Part shown: piece by piece, positions 4,391 to 7,777 of the stretch
Layout: every line of letters starts with the position of its first letter
Numbering within the stretch: position 1 is the stretch's first letter
Assembly (NCBI GenBank): GCA_018715825.1
Contig: DVKU01000182.1
Span: 1-7,777 of the forward strand
Origin: Candidatus Avacholeplasma faecigallinarum
Lineage (GTDB): Bacteria; Bacillota_I; Bacilli_A; Acholeplasmatales; Anaeroplasmataceae
DNA length: 7,777 bases
Reading direction: 5' to 3'
Translations under genes and position numbers: made by a program
The notes under the pieces: model-generated
Seen by the model: only the letters and a program-made list of their open reading frames with translations
Told to the model about the DNA's origin: nothing
Databases searched by the model: none

Positions 4391-7012
4391 ATGGAAGAAA
4401 AGGTTTTAACACCTCAAGAAGAGGTAGATGCCTTAGTACAAAAGGGATTAAAGGCTTTGGCTGAGTATGCATCATTCACTCAAGAGAAGATTGACTATAT
4501 TGTTGCTAAATGTAGTGTTGCTGCCCTTGATAAGCACGGTGAACTTGCAAAATTAGCTATTGAAGAAACTAAGCGTGGTGTTTTTGAGGATAAAGCTACA
4601 AAGAACCTATTTGCGTGTGAATATGTTACACACAATATGAAGCGTTTGAAGACTGTAGGTGTTATTAGTGAGGATGATGTTACAGGTGTTACAGAAATAG
4701 CTGAACCAGTTGGTGTTGTTGCTGGTATTACGCCAGTTACAAATCCTACATCAACAGCAATTTTTAAATCATTAATATGTTTAAAAACTAGAAACCCTAT
4801 TATTTTTGGTTTTCATCCAAATGCTCAAAAGTGTAGTGTAGCTGCTGCTAAAGTTGTTTATGAAGCTGCAATTGCTGCAGGAGCTCCAGAAAATTGTATT
4901 CAATGGATTGAACATCCATCAATGGATGCTACAACTGCTCTTATGAAGCATCCTGGTGTTGCAACAATTTTAGCAACAGGTGGAAATGCAATGGTTCGTG
5001 CTGCTTATTCATGTGGTAAACCAGCTTTAGGTGTAGGTGCTGGTAATGTACCTGCATATATGGAAAAGTCATGCAATATTCGTCAAGCTGTTAATGATAT
5101 TGTAATGTCTAAAGCATTTGATAATGGTATGATTTGTGCTTCTGAGCAAGCTGTTATTGTTGATCAAGAAATTTATGATGCTACAGTTGCAGAATTTAAA
5201 AAATTTGGTGTTTACTTTGCTTCTAAGCAAGATAAGAAGAAACTTGAAGCTTTTATGTTTGGCGTTAACAAAAAGGAAGATTGTGTAAATGCTAAATTAA
5301 ATCCAAATATTGTTGGAAAGTCTGCTAAATGGATAGCTCAAGAAGCAGGTATTGAGGTTCCTGACAATACTGTTATAATAATTTGTGAATGTCAAAGTGT
5401 AGGCGTTGAGGAGCCGTTAACTAGAGAGAAATTATCTCCTGTATTAGCAATGTTAAAAGCAACATCTTCTGATGAGGGAATATTATTAGCTAAAAAGATG
5501 GTTGAATTTAATGGTCTTGGTCACTCTGCTGCTATTCATACAGCTTCACAAGCCCTTGCTGATAAATTTGGAGATATCATTCCTGCAATTCGTATCATTT
5601 GGAATTCACCATCTACATTCGGTGGTATTGGTAACGTTTATAATTCATTTATCCCATCTTTAACATTAGGATGTGGATCATATGGTCATAATTCAGTTGC
5701 TGGTAATGTTAGTGCTATTAATTTATTAAATATTAAGAAAGTAGGTCGTAGAAGAAATAATATGCAATGGTTCAAGGTTCCTGCTAAAATATATTTTGAA
5801 AGAGATTCTATCGAATACTTACATCAAATGAAGGAAATGAAGAAGGCTTTAATTGTTACAGACCGTTCAATGGTTGATTTAGGCTATGTAAATAAGGTTA
5901 TAGATCAATTACAGCTTCGTACTCCTGAGGTTCCTTATCAATTATTCTGTGATGTTGAACCAGATCCATCAATTCAAACAGTATTAAAGGGTGTCGCTTT
6001 AATGCGTTCATTTGAGCCAGATACTATTATTGCTTTAGGTGGAGGATCTTCAATGGATGCTGCTAAGGGTATGTGGTTATTCTATGAACAGCCTCAAGTT
6101 AACTTTAATGACTTAAAGCAGAAGTTTATGGATATTCGTAAGCGTGCTTTCCAATATCCTGAATTAGGTAGAAAGGCTAAATTAGTTTGTATTCCTACAA
6201 CATCAGGTACAGGTTCTGAGGTTACACCATTTGCTGTTATTACTGATAAAGAGGAGCATAAGAAGTATCCATTAACAGATTACTCTTTAACTCCAACTGT
6301 TGCTATTATTGATCCTGCTTTAACAATGACTTTACCTAAGTCTATAACTGCTGATACTGGTATGGATGTTTTAACACATGCTACTGAAGCTTACGTTTCA
6401 ACTCTAGCAAGTGATTTTACAGATGGTCTAGCTATTCAAGCTATAAAGATGGTATTTAAGTATTTAGAGCGTTCATATAATAATGGTAAAAATGACCCTG
6501 AGGCAAGAGAAAAAATGCATAATGCTTCTGCACTTGCTGGTATGGCTTTTGCTAATGCATTCTTAGGTATGAATCACTCAATGGCACATAAAATTGGTGG
6601 AGAATTCCATGTACCTCATGGTAGAGCTAATGCAATTTTATTACCATATACAATTCGTTATAATGGTCAAAAGCCTCAAAAATTATCTACATGGCCAAAG
6701 TATAATTATTATCGTGCTGATGAAAGATATGCTGAACTTGCTCGTATTTTAGGTCTTCCTTGTTCAACAGTAGAAGAGGGTGTTGAATCATATGCTAAGG
6801 CTTGTGGTGAGTTAGCTAAACGTGTTGGTATCAAGATGAATTTCCAAAGCCAAGGATTAGATAGAGATGTTTATATGGCTAATGTAGAAAAGCTTGCATA
6901 TTTAGCTTATGAGGATCAATGCTCTCCAGCTAACCCTCGTGTACCAATGGTTGAGGATATGATGAAAATTTTAATTGATGCTTATGATGCTAAGGAATTT
7001 GTTGAGGAATAA
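4391..7012 (+). CDS. adhE: Bifunctional acetaldehyde-CoA/alcohol dehydrogenase AdhE
   Basis: The 873-residue fused enzyme reduces acetyl-CoA to acetaldehyde and then to ethanol, oxidising two NADH. The N-terminal aldehyde dehydrogenase domain (about 1-445) carries the catalytic Cys249 in GMICASEQ and the glycine-rich GVGAGNVP (214-221). A linker (about 446-460) leads to an iron-dependent alcohol dehydrogenase domain (about 461-870) with nucleotide motif GGGSSMDAAKG (550-560). The predicted iron ligands are Asp659 and His663 (GMDVLTHATEAY), His729 (NHSMAH) and His743 (VPHG), spaced as in E. coli AdhE; His733 corresponds to the conserved active-site His. Both halves are intact and the length is normal. 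AdhE proteins of this type build filaments (spirosomes). It regenerates the NAD used by Gap, and the two share an upstream operator-like site. Its last codons contain the yhbY ribosome site, making the two genes one unit. Confidence 0.98.
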   Translation: MEEKVLTPQEEVDALVQKGLKALAEYASFTQEKIDYIVAKCSVAALDKHGELAKLAIEETKRGVFEDKATKNLFACEYVTHNMKRLKTVGVISEDDVTGVTEIAEPVGVVAGITPVTNPTSTAIFKSLICLKTRNPIIFGFHPNAQKCSVAAAKVVYEAAIAAGAPENCIQWIEHPSMDATTALMKHPGVATILATGGNAMVRAAYSCGKPALGVGAGNVPAYMEKSCNIRQAVNDIVMSKAFDNGMICASEQAVIVDQEIYDATVAEFKKFGVYFASKQDKKKLEAFMFGVNKKEDCVNAKLNPNIVGKSAKWIAQEAGIEVPDNTVIIICECQSVGVEEPLTREKLSPVLAMLKATSSDEGILLAKKMVEFNGLGHSAAIHTASQALADKFGDIIPAIRIIWNSPSTFGGIGNVYNSFIPSLTLGCGSYGHNSVAGNVSAINLLNIKKVGRRRNNMQWFKVPAKIYFERDSIEYLHQMKEMKKALIVTDRSMVDLGYVNKVIDQLQLRTPEVPYQLFCDVEPDPSIQTVLKGVALMRSFEPDTIIALGGGSSMDAAKGMWLFYEQPQVNFNDLKQKFMDIRKRAFQYPELGRKAKLVCIPTTSGTGSEVTPFAVITDKEEHKKYPLTDYSLTPTVAIIDPALTMTLPKSITADTGMDVLTHATEAYVSTLASDFTDGLAIQAIKMVFKYLERSYNNGKNDPEAREKMHNASALAGMAFANAFLGMNHSMAHKIGGEFHVPHGRANAILLPYTIRYNGQKPQKLSTWPKYNYYRADERYAELARILGLPCSTVEEGVESYAKACGELAKRVGIKMNFQSQGLDRDVYMANVEKLAYLAYEDQCSPANPRVPMVEDMMKILIDAYDAKEFVEE

Positions 7013-7014
7013 TA

Positions 7015-7314
7015 ATGCTTAATCCTAAACAAAAAGCCTTTTTAAAAAGTTTAGCTCAAAAGGAAAAGGCGGTTTTTCAAATTGGTAAGGATGGTTTAAA
7101 TGAAAATATGCTTACTGATGTATTAAATTACTTGAATAAGCATGAATTAATTAAAATTTCTATTTTACAAAATTCTTTAGTAACATTTGAAGAAGCGACT
7201 GTATTTTTTGAAAAAGCTAATATAGATGTAGTTCAAACTATAGGTAGAATAATAGTTTTATATAAGCATTCTGATAATGCTAAAGATCCTATTATTCTTC
7301 CAGTAAAAAAATAA
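7015..7314 (+). CDS. yhbY: YhbY/CRM-domain RNA-binding ribosome assembly protein
   Basis: The 99-residue product is a stand-alone CRM (CRS1-YhbY) domain, a KH-like fold that binds pre-50S ribosomal particles. It begins LNPKQKAFLKSLAQ, followed by VFQIGKDGLNENML (20-33), whose GKDG at 24-27 is the family's GxxG RNA-binding loop, and HELIKISILQN (43-53), the conserved second strand region. Length is typical. The ribosome site GAGGAA (7004-7009) lies in the last adhE codons and only two bases separate the adhE stop from ATG, so translation is probably coupled. In many Firmicutes this gene (yqeI in B. subtilis) sits with yqeH, aroE and nadD; attachment to adhE is a different arrangement. A terminator follows directly. 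Confidence 0.93.
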   Translation: MLNPKQKAFLKSLAQKEKAVFQIGKDGLNENMLTDVLNYLNKHELIKISILQNSLVTFEEATVFFEKANIDVVQTIGRIIVLYKHSDNAKDPIILPVKK

Positions 7315-7320
7315 AATTTA

Positions 7321-7348
7321 GGTAGACATAAAATTGTCTACCTTTTTT
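7321..7348 (+). terminator. Rho-independent terminator of adhE-yhbY
   Basis: GGTAGACA (7321-7328) pairs perfectly with TGTCTACC (7335-7342) around the loop TAAAAT, followed by six T (7343-7348). The stem starts 7 bases after the yhbY stop codon. A second TGTCTA (7357-7362) just downstream could compete for the same 5' arm. Confidence 0.9.
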
Positions 7349-7389
7349 ATATAAATTGTCTATAATGTTATGTAAAAAAAGTAGAAATT

Positions 7390-7398
7390 TGGTATAAT
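7390..7398 (+). promoter_or_regulatory. Extended -10 promoter of polA
   Basis: TGGTATAAT has TG, one base, then a perfect TATAAT (7393-7398). Transcription would begin near 7405, giving a leader of about 27 bases that includes the ribosome site AAAGGA (7416-7421). There is no clear -35 box. A second TATAAT at 7361-7366 lacks both a -35 and a correctly placed TG and is the weaker candidate. Confidence 0.55.
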
Positions 7399-7431
7399 AA
7401 ACGTAGTAGTTGCATAAAGGATGTGTTTTTA

Positions 7432-7777
7432 GTGAAAAGAATGATTTTAGTTGATGGAAATTCATTGATGTATAGAGCATATTATGGTACGGCATCTAGT
7501 GGTACTTTATCTATAAATTCAAAAGGCTTATATACAAATGCTATATATGCATTTGTAAGAATGATGAATCATTTGACTCAAAGCTCATATGATAATATTT
7601 TAGTTGCCTTTGATGCTGGAAAAAAGACTATTCGTCATGAGCTTATGAAGGAGTATAAGGCTGGAAGAGCACCAATGCCTGATGAATTTAGAATGCAAAT
7701 TGCCTATATAAAGGAATTTTTAAATATTAAGAGAATAAAGCAATTTGAACAGGACCTATATGAAGCAGATGATATAA
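7432..7777 (+). CDS. polA: DNA polymerase I, N-terminal 5'-nuclease domain (3' end missing)
   Basis: The first 115 codons are visible before the window ends. They match the 5'-3' exonuclease (FEN-like) domain of DNA polymerase I, which removes Okazaki RNA primers and flaps. Seen are ILVDGNSLMYRAYY (5-18) with metal ligand Asp8, GLYTNAIYAFVRMM (32-45), the VAFDAG block with Asp61, the helical-arch element KTIRHELMKEYKAGRAPMP (65-83), and EADD (111-114) with three acidic metal ligands. The start is GTG at 7432: AAAGGA (7416-7421) is 10 bases upstream, the start fits the family's N terminus, and the next ATG (7441) is too far from the ribosome site. The polymerase domain lies outside the window, so a stand-alone 5'-3' exonuclease, as in some Mollicutes, is not excluded. 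Confidence 0.9.
   Translation, partial: MKRMILVDGNSLMYRAYYGTASSGTLSINSKGLYTNAIYAFVRMMNHLTQSSYDNILVAFDAGKKTIRHELMKEYKAGRAPMPDEFRMQIAYIKEFLNIKRIKQFEQDLYEADDI

Noticed and set aside
7361..7366. Second TATAAT as the main polA promoter
   Set aside because: No -35 at the right distance (the spot is the terminator stem) and TG at the wrong spacing; 7390-7398 is better placed and formed.
7292..7495. A 67-codon minus-strand open frame
   Set aside because: It spans the yhbY end, the terminator, the polA promoter and the polA start on the opposite strand, with no homology or ribosome site recognised.
1..7777. Mobile element, CRISPR array, tRNA/rRNA, toxin-antitoxin or secondary-metabolite genes
   Set aside because: No transposase, regular direct repeats, cloverleaf-like sequence or paired small genes were seen on either strand; the genes are housekeeping and evenly A+T-rich.

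Overview
This is an A+T-rich chromosomal window that looks like a low-GC, fermentative Firmicute, perhaps an Erysipelotrichia-like or other uncultured Bacilli-type lineage. The taxon is inference. The support is the base composition, AGGAGG/AGGTGG ribosome binding sites, TG-N-TATAAT promoters, U-tract terminators, a Streptococcus-type GAPDH, a fused AdhE, and clpP and polA of the usual Firmicute kind. TGG encodes Trp, and the six visible stops are five TAA and one TAG with no TGA, so the standard bacterial code fits.

Layout. Minus strand, positions 1-1838: an incomplete gene for an ABC protein with an N-terminal ATPase, then one membrane segment and an extracytoplasmic region that runs off the left edge. 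Upstream of it lies clpP with its own terminator. Divergently, on the plus strand: gap (glyceraldehyde-3-phosphate dehydrogenase) with a strong promoter and terminator; a two-gene unit of ung (uracil-DNA glycosylase) and a small three-LysM protein without a signal peptide, closed by a terminator that contains the LysM stop codon; adhE (bifunctional acetaldehyde/alcohol dehydrogenase) tightly linked to yhbY (a CRM-domain ribosome-assembly protein), ending in a strong terminator; and the first 115 codons of polA (5' nuclease domain), starting at GTG.

How the genes fit together. Gap produces NADH in glycolysis and AdhE reoxidises it while reducing acetyl-CoA to ethanol, so the two metabolic genes are the redox halves of a fermentation. 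Both carry the same 11-base core AAAACGTTTAC upstream of their promoters. It resembles a CcpA/LacI-family operator and may mark shared carbon control. The other genes are housekeeping: proteolysis (clpP), DNA repair and replication (ung, polA) and ribosome assembly (yhbY).

I found no mobile element, CRISPR array, tRNA, rRNA or obvious new defence or biosynthetic system. The least ordinary items are the left-edge ABC fusion with a His at its Q-loop position, the signal-less LysM protein, and the shared operator-like sequence. No gene-free stretch exceeds 300 bases; the largest gap is about 150 bases, between clpP and gap.
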